Shown: piece after piece, positions 1 through 7,193 of the stretch
Numbering within the stretch: position 1 is the first letter of the stretch
How the letters are laid out: each line of letters begins with the position of its first letter
Source: an uncultured Ignavibacteriota bacterium
GTDB taxonomy: Bacteria > Bacteroidota > Ignavibacteria > Tepidaquicellales > Tepidaquicellaceae
Assembly (NCBI GenBank): GCA_937959065.1
Contig: CALGOI010000245.1
Location: 1-24,399, forward strand
Reading direction: 5' to 3'
DNA: 24,399 bases
The notes under the pieces: model-generated
The model's input: only the letters and a program-made list of their open reading frames with translations
Database searches by the model: none
What the model was told of the DNA's origin: nothing
Position numbers and translations under genes: made by a program

Positions 1-119
1 TCAGTGTCGGGTGAGCGGAGCTGGTCCGGGTTCTGTTTCTGGAGGGCTTCATTTTGAGGCCCCATTATGGTTCCTCCCAGATCACCTCTAATAGGCTCGT
101 TTGAATTATTTTTCTCCAT
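1..119 (-). CDS. oxdC: Oxalate decarboxylase (bicupin), N-terminal fragment
   Basis: This is a partial gene running off the left edge; only about 39 codons are visible, starting at the ATG at 119. The visible residues include EPIRGDLGGT followed by NPDQLRSPDTD. From memory this matches the start of Bacillus OxdC, which has PIRGDKGAT and then QNPD with PPETDHG, at the same spacing. OxdC is a Mn-dependent double-cupin enzyme that converts oxalate to formate and CO2. Neither cupin domain nor any metal ligand lies in the window, so the call rests on the N-terminal strand alone. The closely related oxalate oxidase or another bicupin cannot be excluded. No clear Shine-Dalgarno sequence is visible upstream. 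Confidence 0.6.
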   Translation of the reverse strand, partial: MEKNNSNEPIRGDLGGTIMGPQNEALQKQNPDQLRSPDT

Positions 120-218
120 TAAAGATAGATGTTTAATTTACCGGGTTGCTGCTACGTGCCCCGAAAGGAGATATAATATAAATAAAATAAATCTAAAATT
201 ATATGAGTGGGATGGTTA

Positions 219-584
219 TTACTCTTTTAGCCATTTCCAGGCATCGTCAATTTTGTCCACATCAAAGTAACTCTCTTCGATGCCGAACAATTTAGCAAAC
301 GTCTTGTCGATATCTATGTACCATTCTTGCCATTTGCTGTCACTGACAAAAGCGAAACGATTCAATTTTCCAATTACAGGCATAAGATATTCCATATCGA
401 CAGCGAGGGCTTCAGATCCGAATGCTTTAAAATTCGACAGCTCAATAAGAATATTAATTTTATCATGGTCGCCGGCAATTTCTTTAAAATTATTAACAAT
501 TTCATCTCTCTCAGCTTTAGAAATTTCACCGCTTAACTGTACACCAATATTATGGCCTTCGCTTTTATCGAGTATTCTGTACAT
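219..584 (-). CDS. SpoIIAA-like (STAS-fold) protein
   Basis: A 121-residue cytoplasmic protein without signal peptide or membrane segment. The pattern is typical of the SpoIIAA-like family (PF11964): an N-terminal strand with the VQLSGEIS element (residues 15-22), a central ILIELSNFKAFG stretch, an FAFVSDSKWQEW segment near residue 80, and a C-terminal DAWKWLKE helix that ends the protein as in family members. The family resembles the anti-sigma-factor antagonist STAS fold but has no agreed function; it is often linked to membrane or stress contexts. It stands alone, divergent from the tRNA region. The ATG at 584 is the natural start because the family begins within a few residues of it. Family call good, role unknown. 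Confidence 0.8.
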   Translation of the reverse strand: MYRILDKSEGHNIGVQLSGEISKAERDEIVNNFKEIAGDHDKINILIELSNFKAFGSEALAVDMEYLMPVIGKLNRFAFVSDSKWQEWYIDIDKTFAKLFGIEESYFDVDKIDDAWKWLKE

Positions 585-696
585 TATTCTCCCTGTTTAT
601 AGTTTATATTATAATATAGCCATAATAAGCGGGAATGTAAAAAATACCAGTTATTCATGGTTTAATTCTTTATAGTTATTAATTATATTATTTTTT

Positions 697-792
697 CAGG
701 ATGTAGCCTCCCGAGGTCTCGGAAGTAACGCATTCTTGCTGCGGGTTTTGAGACGAAGGGGTCGTCCTGATTGTAAATCGGGAATCATCCCG
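697..792 (+). pseudogene. Degenerate tRNA-Pro-like sequence
   Basis: The ends copy the intact tRNA-Pro that follows: CAGGATGTAGC at the 5' side against CGGGATGTAGC, and GACGAAGGGGTCG then CATCCCG at the 3' side. The acceptor arms still pair except for one A/C mismatch. The interior is about 20 bases too long, the D arm is replaced by a CCCGAG/CTCGG hairpin, and the T arm has become a TCCTGATT/AATCGGGA-type stem. No CCA follows. It could be a decayed duplicate of the tRNA, or an interspersed repeat that derives from tRNA-Pro. It is very unlikely to make a working tRNA. Confidence 0.5.
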
Positions 793-829
793 TTCTTTTA
801 ATTTAATATTTATAAGTTTATTTCTTTTT

Positions 830-906
<77 letters not shown>

Positions 907-910
907 CTTA

Positions 911-946
911 AGTTTAAAGTCTAAAGTTAAAAGTTTAAAGTTATAA
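911..946 (+). repeat. AT-rich AAGTTTA/AAAGTT short repeats
   Basis: Directly after the tRNA the spacer is made of variants of AAGTTTA and AAAGTT, repeated about every 8 to 10 bases. The same motif recurs more regularly at 991-1029 and, inverted, at 22681-22715. Nothing in it looks coding. Confidence 0.5.
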
Positions 947-983
947 GGGGTCGTTCCGATTAAAATCGGAATCCTCCCGACCC
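947..983. repeat. Palindromic element resembling a tRNA-Pro 3' half
   Basis: Two nested stems are visible. GGGTCG (948-953) pairs with CGACCC (978-983), and TTCCGAT (954-960) pairs with ATCGGAA (965-971). The flanks AAGGGGTCG and TCCCGACC are those of the 3' half of the tRNA-Pro 70 bases upstream, but the T arm is replaced by the longer inner stem. It is therefore either tRNA-derived debris or a member of a repeat family sharing the same ends. Confidence 0.55.
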
Positions 984-990
984 ATTCAGC

Positions 991-1029
991 TGAAAGTTCA
1001 TAAAGTTTGTAAAGTTTATAAAGTTCGAA
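991..1029 (+). repeat. 9-base tandem repeat (xTAAAGTTy)
   Basis: Four consecutive 9-mers: TGAAAGTTC, ATAAAGTTT, GTAAAGTTT, ATAAAGTTC, then a decayed GAAAGG. The period is exact through 1026. It lies in the leader region of the nucleotidyltransferase gene that starts at 1072. Confidence 0.7.
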
Positions 1030-1071
1030 AGGTCGTCTCAATTTATACCTGCCTTAATACCCAAATATAAT

Positions 1072-1848
1072 ATGCAGAGGGAATTCGCTAAAAATGCCGT
1101 GAAAGTATTAAAGGATGATGACAATGTAATAGGGCTTACCGCTGGCGGTTCGTGGCTAACGGACGAGCTCGATGAATACTCCGATCTGGATCTTATACTG
1201 GTAACCAGAGAAAAGACTGCGGGGAATAAAGAGCTGATGATGGAGTATGCCGGGAAGCTCGGTAATCTGCTTAATGCTTTCACCGGGGAGCACGTAGGTG
1301 ATTCACGGGTATTGATATGCCTGTATGATGAGCCGCTGCTTCACGTGGACATAAAGTTCCTGACGGAGGAGGAGTTTCATAAGCGTGTTGAGGATCCATT
1401 CATACTTCTGGATAGAGAGAACAGACTGAAGGAAATCATTGATAAAACGGAAGCTAAGTTTCCGACGCCGGGATTTCAATGGATGGAAGACAGGTTCTGG
1501 ACATGGGTTCATTACACACTGTTAAAAATTGGCAGGGGTGAATATTTCGAATCCTATGACGGATTCAGTTTTTTTCGTGAAGTGATATTCGGCCCGCTGA
1601 TACACATGAAGAACGGAAATCAGCCGCGCGGAGTAAGAAGAATGGAGACGCATATCGATAAAGAAGACCTTGAAAGAATTAAGAGAACTATTTCTCTGTA
1701 TGACCGTGAGTCACAGATAAAAGCGCTCGAAGAAACCGTAGCATTATACAGAGAACTGAGAGATGAGTTGTTCACCGATGACATTAAACTGAATACAAAG
1801 ACCGAGGAGAAGGTAATGGAGTACTTCAACAAAATAAAGGAGCTATAA
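1072..1848 (+). CDS. Nucleotidyltransferase (aminoglycoside-adenylyltransferase-like fold)
   Basis: A 258-residue soluble protein with the polymerase-beta-type nucleotidyltransferase signature near the N-terminus: GGS at 25-27, then D38 and D40 in YSDLDL, and a third carboxylate candidate at D93 in HVDIKF. Such enzymes move a nucleotide from NTP to a small molecule, protein or RNA; the substrate cannot be told here. The C-terminal half is helical and resembles the helical domain after the catalytic core in streptomycin or lincosamide adenylyltransferases, but I would not call it a resistance gene. The ATG at 1072 is forced, since an in-frame TAA lies 12 bases upstream. Its stop overlaps the next start (TAATG), so the two are translationally coupled. 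Confidence 0.75.
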   Translation: MQREFAKNAVKVLKDDDNVIGLTAGGSWLTDELDEYSDLDLILVTREKTAGNKELMMEYAGKLGNLLNAFTGEHVGDSRVLICLYDEPLLHVDIKFLTEEEFHKRVEDPFILLDRENRLKEIIDKTEAKFPTPGFQWMEDRFWTWVHYTLLKIGRGEYFESYDGFSFFREVIFGPLIHMKNGNQPRGVRRMETHIDKEDLERIKRTISLYDRESQIKALEETVALYRELRDELFTDDIKLNTKTEEKVMEYFNKIKEL

Positions 1849-2516
1849 TGGGTCACGACGCAAAGATAAAGATAATGGAAGGCGGATGTTACTCAGTATC
1901 AGGTGTATCAAAAGTTGTGGAAAAGATACGCGTAATGAATGAACACGGGTCGGCGGTTAAGTGGAAAGACGGAAAGGAATATGAGACAAAGGAGAAGTTC
2001 TCACTTTGCCGCTGCGGACACTCCAAAAACAAACCCTTTTGCGACGCGACACATAAACAGATAGGATTCCGGGGAACGCTTACGGCAGACAGGAGCCTGC
2101 GGGAAACGCGTGAGGAAGTTTATGATGGGGATGGTATTACAATGACGGATGATGAATCATTGTGTGCGGGGTATGCTTTTTGTGACAGGTTCGGCGGTGT
2201 TTGGAACATGATGAAGATCTCGGAAAATCCGCGAATAAAGGACAGAATAAAGAAACAGGTATCACTCTGCCCTACGGGACGGCTGCAATATATCCTCGAC
2301 GGCATGACAGAACCGGAAGAAAAGCATTATGAACCGACGATAGGGCTTGTAAAGGACGGACCGATACTTGCGCTGGGAAACATCCCTGTGGAAGCCCCGG
2401 ACGGGTTTGTGTACGAGGTAAGGAACAGGCAGGCATTATGCAGATGTGGAAGTTCAGGGAATATGCCGTTTTGTGACGGGACACACTGGAATAATGGGTT
2501 TAAGTCGGACGAATAG
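1848..2516 (+). CDS. CDGSH-type iron-sulfur protein with two CDGSH motifs and a central Cys3 site
   Basis: A 222-residue protein with three probable Fe-S sites. The first CDGSH motif has C54, C56, C65 and H69 (CRCGHS...FCDATH). The second has C198, C200, C209 and H213 (CRCGSS...FCDGTH). Each has the 3Cys-1His ligands of a redox-active [2Fe-2S] cluster. The middle has C106, C112 and C141 (CAGYAFC and LCPTGR), the spacing of the small ferredoxin-like domain (Fer4_19 type) often found with CDGSH. No signal peptide or membrane anchor is seen, unlike mitochondrial mitoNEET. It begins one base inside the stop of the nucleotidyltransferase gene, so the pair form an operon. A role in electron or cluster transfer is family knowledge; the partner is unknown. 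Confidence 0.85.
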   Translation: MGHDAKIKIMEGGCYSVSGVSKVVEKIRVMNEHGSAVKWKDGKEYETKEKFSLCRCGHSKNKPFCDATHKQIGFRGTLTADRSLRETREEVYDGDGITMTDDESLCAGYAFCDRFGGVWNMMKISENPRIKDRIKKQVSLCPTGRLQYILDGMTEPEEKHYEPTIGLVKDGPILALGNIPVEAPDGFVYEVRNRQALCRCGSSGNMPFCDGTHWNNGFKSDE

Positions 2517-2517
2517 T

Positions 2518-2549
2518 TTTCATTCCCAAGCAGGGGCTTGGGAATGAAA
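2518..2549. repeat. Perfect 14-bp inverted repeat with competing downstream pairings
   Basis: TTTCATTCCCAAGC (2518-2531) and GCTTGGGAATGAAA (2536-2549) are exact complements around AGGG, starting one base after the stop of the CDGSH gene. No T-run follows, so it is not a standard intrinsic terminator. AGCAGGGG (2529-2536) can instead pair with CCCCTGCT (2559-2566), and CCCCT (2559-2563) with AGGGG (2594-2598). The rest of the 175-base spacer to 2692 shows no other clear signal. Confidence 0.6.
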
Positions 2550-2691
2550 TAATAGACACCCCTGCTATTGCATCGACAGACAGGCCTTTCAAGAGGGGAT
2601 TTAATACTTTCTAAGCACATTTCATATAATTTTCATTCCTTTTATCTTGTATTAATTCCAGATAGATAACATTTCCGAAAAATTTTCCGGT

Positions 2692-4239
2692 ATGAAAAGA
2701 CAGGGTATTATCGCAGTTTTATTATTTGTTTTTACTTCTTTTACTTATGGGCAGGAAAGTGTCCGTGACGTTGTTATATTTCACTGGAATGATTTCCATG
2801 CGCGGAATCTCCCTCATAAAGTCTCAAAGAAGATCGACGGTGTTGAGACCGAATATTATGTGGGGGGTACAGCGGGGCTGCTCGGGTATCTCAAAAAGTT
2901 AAGGGACGAAAAATCGCTGGTGGTAAACGGCGGTGATGATTACCAGGGAACGCCGATATCGTCGATCACAAAGGGAAGGTCTCAGATACATCTGCTTAAC
3001 CTATACAACCTCGACGCATTCGTACTGGGTAATCACGAATTCGATTACGGGCAGTACGTGCTGGATTCGGCTCTAGAGGGAGCGAACTTCGATGTACTTT
3101 CCGCGAATGTATTTTATGAGCCGAAGAATTACACAATGGGAAAGCCATACGTGACGAAGGAAGTGAACGGGGTTAAGATAGGAATAATCGGGTTAACGGC
3201 ATTCGAGCTGCCGGAGCTTGTACTTCCGGAAAACCTGGCGGAGACGAGAATGTTGAATGAAGATTCCGTAGTAGCGGATGCAATAAGCAAATTAAAGTCT
3301 GACGGCGCGGACATGATAATGCTGCTGACACATATAGGGCTGGATAAAGATAAAGAAATGGCGATGAAGTTCTACCCGGACCTGGATGTGATAGTAGGCG
3401 GTCACACACATACTGCATTGCAAAATCCGGTTATACAGGACGGAGTGATAATAGTTCAGGCAGGAGCGCACGGTAGATACCTTGGCAAACTCGACCTGCA
3501 AATAGATACAGATAAGGACACAGTTACTTATCATTTCGGCGAGCTGATAGAGACGGTGCTGGACTCAGCAATAAATGATAAAGCCGCGCAGATGGAAGTG
3601 GACAGGATGATGGCTGACATACAGGATGAACTGAGCGAAGTGATAGGGGTGCTGAAGACTCCGTGGTGGAAGCAGGCAACACGGGAAAGCAACCTCGGTC
3701 AGTGGGAGGCAGACGTATTCAGGGAGAAGACGGGAGCTGATGTAGGACTAATGAATTCAGGCGGACTGCGCGCTAATCTTTTCGCGGGAGATATTACGGT
3801 GAACGATATATGGACAATTAACCCGTTCGGGAATACTATCGTAACGATGGAAGTCAGCGGTAAGGTATTGAAAGAAATGCTAACGAACGGTCTCGGGAAA
3901 AACATCAGGGAGATAAAAGAATCAAACTATACCGACCTTATAACAACTTCGGGGCTGGAGATAAAGTATGATTCACGGAAGTTATTCAACGGTGAGAATA
4001 AATTTATAGAAGAAATAAAGGTAGGCGGTGAGCTGCTGGACGAAAACAAAACGTATGTGATAGCAACGAATAATTATGTGGGGCAGCAATTCGAGAAGTT
4101 CTTCGGTACAGTATCCGAACAGCCTGAGCTGAAAGACACGAATTTGATAGACAGGGATATACTTATAGAAGCAGTGCGAAAGCAGGGAACGATAGAAGGA
4201 GTAAGGGAAGACAGAGTAATCGACATAAGCAAACAATAA
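2692..4239 (+). CDS. Exported 5'-nucleotidase / metallophosphatase (UshA family)
   Basis: 515 residues. A signal peptide covers about 1-20 (KRQ, hydrophobic core, then TYG before QES). The metallophosphatase domain has D34-F-H36, D82 in GGDDYQG, N114-H115 in LGNHEFDYG, a THIGLDKD element and GGHTHT, which are the dimetal ligands of the family. The C-terminal 5'-nucleotidase domain follows, with NSGGLRA and NPFGNTI, the substrate-binding region, in roughly residues 330-510. It should release inorganic phosphate from nucleotides or nucleotide sugars in the periplasm, supplying nucleosides and phosphate. All catalytic residues look intact and the length is normal for UshA-type enzymes. The yggX-like gene follows after 15 bases and may be cotranscribed. 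Confidence 0.9.
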   Translation: MKRQGIIAVLLFVFTSFTYGQESVRDVVIFHWNDFHARNLPHKVSKKIDGVETEYYVGGTAGLLGYLKKLRDEKSLVVNGGDDYQGTPISSITKGRSQIHLLNLYNLDAFVLGNHEFDYGQYVLDSALEGANFDVLSANVFYEPKNYTMGKPYVTKEVNGVKIGIIGLTAFELPELVLPENLAETRMLNEDSVVADAISKLKSDGADMIMLLTHIGLDKDKEMAMKFYPDLDVIVGGHTHTALQNPVIQDGVIIVQAGAHGRYLGKLDLQIDTDKDTVTYHFGELIETVLDSAINDKAAQMEVDRMMADIQDELSEVIGVLKTPWWKQATRESNLGQWEADVFREKTGADVGLMNSGGLRANLFAGDITVNDIWTINPFGNTIVTMEVSGKVLKEMLTNGLGKNIREIKESNYTDLITTSGLEIKYDSRKLFNGENKFIEEIKVGGELLDENKTYVIATNNYVGQQFEKFFGTVSEQPELKDTNLIDRDILIEAVRKQGTIEGVREDRVIDISKQ

Positions 4240-4254
4240 ACCAAAGGAGTAATA

Positions 4255-4536
4255 ATGAGTGAAGTGAGGTTAGTGCAGTGTGTAAAGCTGAATAAAGAAC
4301 TTCCGGGACTGGATAATCCACCGATCGAGGGCGAGGTAGGACAGAAAGTGTACGATAATGTATCTAAGGAGGCATTTAAGATGTTTCTTGAGCATTTTAA
4401 GATGATAATCAACGAATACAGGCTCGATTTGACGTCACCGGCGACGGACAAGGTATTCGAAGACCAGATGCAGGAATACTTCTTCGGGGAGGGCGCTCAG
4501 CTGCCGGATGAGTATGTTCCACCGGAAAACCAGTAA
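4255..4536 (+). CDS. yggX: YggX-like Fe(II)-trafficking / oxidative protection protein
   Basis: 93 residues, cytoplasmic. It follows the YggX pattern: a single early cysteine (C10 in VQCVKL), then PGLDNPP, a G-x-K-x-Y-x-x-VSKEAF core, a KMIINEYRLDL helix and an acidic C-terminal part with EDQMQEYFF. The conserved cysteine position and the INE-x-x-L segment are shared with the Escherichia and Salmonella proteins, which protect Fe-S enzymes from oxidative damage. A strong Shine-Dalgarno AAGGAG lies 8 bases upstream of the ATG. It is about ten residues longer at the C-terminus than the enterobacterial form (QLPDEYVPPENQ). Its position directly after an exported nucleotidase is not informative. 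Confidence 0.85.
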   Translation: MSEVRLVQCVKLNKELPGLDNPPIEGEVGQKVYDNVSKEAFKMFLEHFKMIINEYRLDLTSPATDKVFEDQMQEYFFGEGAQLPDEYVPPENQ

Positions 4537-4601
4537 TAAATGTTATTAAACTTTTATCGTGATTTTTCGTAAATTAGTTAATTGGTTGCCGTTAAATAAA
4601 G

Positions 4602-6137
4602 ATGACATTATTGGAGTTTTTTACCGCTGACAAATACATTAATCTCCCCCGGACAGAAGCGTACGACAGGTTTCTGGATGACAAAAACCTAAAGTCATTC
4701 AGGACATACCTGGTACTGGCTATTATTTTCTTTTCTCTTACCCTCCTTGTAAATATATTCGATAATTTTTCAGGTGAAGTACTTGCGGCAATTGCGATCA
4801 ATTTAGTTTTCCTTATAATTGTACGAGCTAACTACCGCAAGCTATTAAATTCCAACAACATACGAAAGTTTTTGTATTATTACCTTGTAGCGCAAATAGT
4901 ATTCGCGTGCCTGATTAATTTTACTCACATTATAGCAGGTCCCGGTGATGAAGAGATAACACAACAGGTTAATGTAGATAGTGCCGCAGTTACAGACTCT
5001 GTTGCGGTAGACTCTACGGTAGTCGACTCCAGCCGGATTCCAACCCAGGAAGTTAAAAAGGATACCGTATGGGAAAATCAATCCGGAAATATGAGGGTCA
5101 CGGTGGACTTCAGTAATAATTACGATACGTTTGCAGAGTGGCTGATGATACTCTCGATTATGCTGGTTATATTCACCTTCCCTAAACCGGCAATGTATAA
5201 GATATGGGCATTTGGGTTTGTACTGCCGATAGCGTGCGAGTTGATTGTATATGGTACCCTGGAAATAGATAACTATATCGGGTACGGAAATTTTTATATA
5301 ATTTTCTTTATAGTGGCATACTTCACCGAGAGAAAGACACGCAGAAAATTTAACGAGCAATACGACTTTTATTTAAAAAAGAATTTCGAAAGTATAAGAA
5401 TGAAGAAGGAGCTGGACTCTGCTAAGGAGATCCAGCTATCCATGCTCCCGGAGAGCAACTCCAACATAAACGGAATAGATATCTCGGGAACGTCAGTGCC
5501 TGCGTCCGAGGTTGGCGGAGATTACTTCGATTACTTCAAGATATCAGATACAAAGCTGGGTGTATTTATTTGCGATGTGTCGGGGCACGGTGTAGCGAGC
5601 GGGTTGATGCTGTCGGGGCTGCGAAGCTGTATACATCTCATACTGGAGGATGAAAGCGATCCGAAGATAGTTATGGAGAAGCTTAACCGGATGGTGAGGA
5701 AGACCCAGCAGAGAAAGATGTTCGTGACTGCGGTATTCGCGATGATAGATACGGAGAAGAACGAATGCAAGCTCTTTAATGCCGGTCATCTGCCCCCATA
5801 TAAGATATCGGCAGCGAGCAGTGACATATTTAAGATCAAAAAGCACGGAATAACACTGGGTGCGGTGGATAAAATTTCAGTACCCAATCACGACGCGGAA
5901 GTCGTTTTTGATTTCAATCCCGGTGATAAAATCGTATTTTACACTGACGGACTTAATGAAGCGATGGATGCTGCTAAAGCGGAATATGGATTTGACCGGA
6001 TAGAGAAGGTGCTATTCAAGAATACGGATAAGAGCCCGTCTGAATTAATCGAATTGCTTGAAAGCGACGTAAGGAGTTTCATCGGGGTGAACGAGCAGAT
6101 AGATGATCTTACAATTTTAATAGTAGGCAGAAAATGA
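4602..6137 (+). CDS. Membrane-anchored PP2C-type phosphatase (SpoIIE/RsbU family)
   Basis: 511 residues. The N-terminal half has about six membrane segments (roughly 33-53, 58-76, 88-112, 178-195, 200-220, 228-243). Between the third and fourth is a Ser/Asp/Val-rich loop of about 65 residues, probably the sensing side. A coiled linker (245-275) leads to the phosphatase domain: AKEIQLSMLP at 274-283, GGDYFDYF at 305-312, DVSGHG at 325-330, then FNAGHLPP and FYTDGLNEAMD, which supply the metal aspartates. Such enzymes dephosphorylate anti-sigma-factor antagonists of the SpoIIAA/RsbV type, so this is probably a partner-switch regulator. No anti-sigma kinase is adjacent. The reading frame overlaps purE by four bases (ATGA). 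Confidence 0.9.
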   Translation: MTLLEFFTADKYINLPRTEAYDRFLDDKNLKSFRTYLVLAIIFFSLTLLVNIFDNFSGEVLAAIAINLVFLIIVRANYRKLLNSNNIRKFLYYYLVAQIVFACLINFTHIIAGPGDEEITQQVNVDSAAVTDSVAVDSTVVDSSRIPTQEVKKDTVWENQSGNMRVTVDFSNNYDTFAEWLMILSIMLVIFTFPKPAMYKIWAFGFVLPIACELIVYGTLEIDNYIGYGNFYIIFFIVAYFTERKTRRKFNEQYDFYLKKNFESIRMKKELDSAKEIQLSMLPESNSNINGIDISGTSVPASEVGGDYFDYFKISDTKLGVFICDVSGHGVASGLMLSGLRSCIHLILEDESDPKIVMEKLNRMVRKTQQRKMFVTAVFAMIDTEKNECKLFNAGHLPPYKISAASSDIFKIKKHGITLGAVDKISVPNHDAEVVFDFNPGDKIVFYTDGLNEAMDAAKAEYGFDRIEKVLFKNTDKSPSELIELLESDVRSFIGVNEQIDDLTILIVGRK

Positions 6138-6628
6138 AAAAACCAGTAGTAGGAATAATAATGGGATCGGATTCGGACCTCCCGGTAATGCAGCAGGCAG
6201 CTGACGTACTGGATGAATTCGGTATTCCCTACGAAATGAAGATAACATCAGCGCACCGTACACCCGACGTAATGGCAAGCTATTCGAAGAACGCGTACAA
6301 AAGAGGTATCAAGGTGATCATAGCCGGTGCGGGCGGTGCAGCACATCTGCCGGGAATGAGCGCGTCGTATTCCCCTATTCCTGTAATAGGTGTCCCCATC
6401 GAGACGAAAGCGTTGAAGGGATTGGATTCATTATTGTCGATTGTACAGATGCCATACGGAGTGCCTGTAGCGACAGTATCTATAAATAACGCGAAGAACG
6501 CAGCACTGTTAGCCGCAAAGATGTTAGGCGCATCGGATAAGAAGATACTGGATAAGGTGATCAAGTTTCAGAATAAGATAAAAAAGGAGTCGATGGATAA
6601 GAATAAGAAGTTGTCCGGTAAGAAATAG
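6134..6628 (+). CDS. purE: N5-carboxyaminoimidazole ribonucleotide mutase PurE
   Basis: 164 residues, the normal size for class I PurE. The family fingerprint is complete: GIIMGSDSDLPVM near the N-terminus (phosphate and ribose binding), then TSAHRTPD with the catalytic histidine, AGAGGAAHLPGM, PVIGVP and QMPYGVPVATV. It converts N5-CAIR to CAIR in purine synthesis in the cytoplasm. The last 20 residues are a lysine-rich tail beyond the conserved fold. The start overlaps the stop of the phosphatase gene in an ATGA junction, so translation is coupled. No purK is adjacent. It ends one base before the convergent lipoprotein gene. Confidence 0.95.
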   Translation: MKKPVVGIIMGSDSDLPVMQQAADVLDEFGIPYEMKITSAHRTPDVMASYSKNAYKRGIKVIIAGAGGAAHLPGMSASYSPIPVIGVPIETKALKGLDSLLSIVQMPYGVPVATVSINNAKNAALLAAKMLGASDKKILDKVIKFQNKIKKESMDKNKKLSGKK

Positions 6629-7183
6629 TTACTGTATCAGGAGCAGGTACTGTTCCACCTCGAGCAGTAATTCCCTTTCCTTATTTTTAAAACTATTATC
6701 CTTAGAATAGGTTACCTCGCTATCACCGGGTTTTTCCCAGCCAATCATAGAATCATCTTTAAAATAATAGCTGTTTTTCTCAGTGTTGTTTTGGTTTGGC
6801 ATATCGAGGAAGAATTTCCTATCAGCGAGATAAATCAACCTCCAATTCCTGAAGTAGCAATCACGGGTTTCCTGGCCACCCTGCATTGGTTTCTCAATAT
6901 GAATTTTCTGCAATACTCCATTTTCATAGTATGCAGTAAGGTCAGCACCGTCATCCATTGTAACCTGCACCGGGTTAACGGAATTAACTTTTTTGTCGAT
7001 AGCTTTAACCTGTTGATTGATTGTGGTATATTTTCTTGAAAGGTCATTTGATGAAGAGCATCCCGTGAAAAAATAAATTAAAGAAATCAGGATCAGGCAT
7101 AAAAAAATTTTTACCCTGCCCGTCCATCCCGAAAACCGGGAGGACGGAGCAAAAGTAAAAATCCCATTCTTAGAAAAACTCAA
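6629..7183 (-). CDS. Hypothetical lipoprotein
   Basis: 184 residues from the ATG at 7183. A hydrophobic stretch (about 25-40) ends in FFTGC, a lipobox with C42 as the likely lipidated residue, followed by SSSND and a soluble domain. The region DDGADLTAYYENGVLQKI and the aromatic-rich DCYFRNWRLIYL segment resemble short beta-hairpin repeats of outer-membrane-associated proteins, but I recognise no family. The n-region before the hydrophobic core is unusually long (24 residues), and a palindrome encodes residues 13-22 of it. No ATG, GTG or TTG occurs in frame between it and the lipobox, so the start stays as given. The gene lies 10 bases after another lipoprotein gene, as an operon. Confidence 0.7.
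   Translation of the reverse strand: MSFSKNGIFTFAPSSRFSGWTGRVKIFLCLILISLIYFFTGCSSSNDLSRKYTTINQQVKAIDKKVNSVNPVQVTMDDGADLTAYYENGVLQKIHIEKPMQGGQETRDCYFRNWRLIYLADRKFFLDMPNQNNTEKNSYYFKDDSMIGWEKPGDSEVTYSKDNSFKNKERELLLEVEQYLLLIQ
7120..7147. repeat. Strong GC-rich hairpin inside the lipoprotein N-terminus
   Basis: CCGTCC (7120-7125) pairs with GGACGG (7142-7147), and TCCCG (7127-7131) pairs with CGGGA (7137-7141), leaving one bulged A and the loop AAAAC. It is much more GC-rich than its AT-rich surroundings. It overlaps codons 13-22 of the minus-strand gene. It resembles the other CCCG-rich palindromes at 947-983 and 22802-22835. Confidence 0.6.
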
Positions 7184-7193
7184 ATGTTAAACT

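Noticed and set aside
67..270. 67-codon plus-strand frame at the left end
   Set aside because: It crosses the start of the oxalate decarboxylase gene and the end of the SpoIIAA-like gene on the other strand, both better supported.
991..1029. Short regular repeats as a CRISPR array
   Set aside because: Units of nine bases are contiguous with no unique spacers, and no cas genes are present.
1072..1848. Aminoglycoside or lincosamide resistance gene
   Set aside because: Only the general nucleotidyltransferase motif is shared. There is no mobile context, and the coupling to a CDGSH gene suggests a housekeeping role.
2518..2549. Hairpin as an intrinsic terminator of the CDGSH gene
   Set aside because: No T-run follows on the plus strand, and the stem is AT-flanked and perfect like a dispersed repeat, so it is listed as a repeat.
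4845..5360. 171-codon minus-strand frame opposite the SpoIIE-type phosphatase
   Set aside because: It is the antisense of the membrane half of the phosphatase. It is Tyr/Cys/Arg-rich with no domain and no ribosome site.
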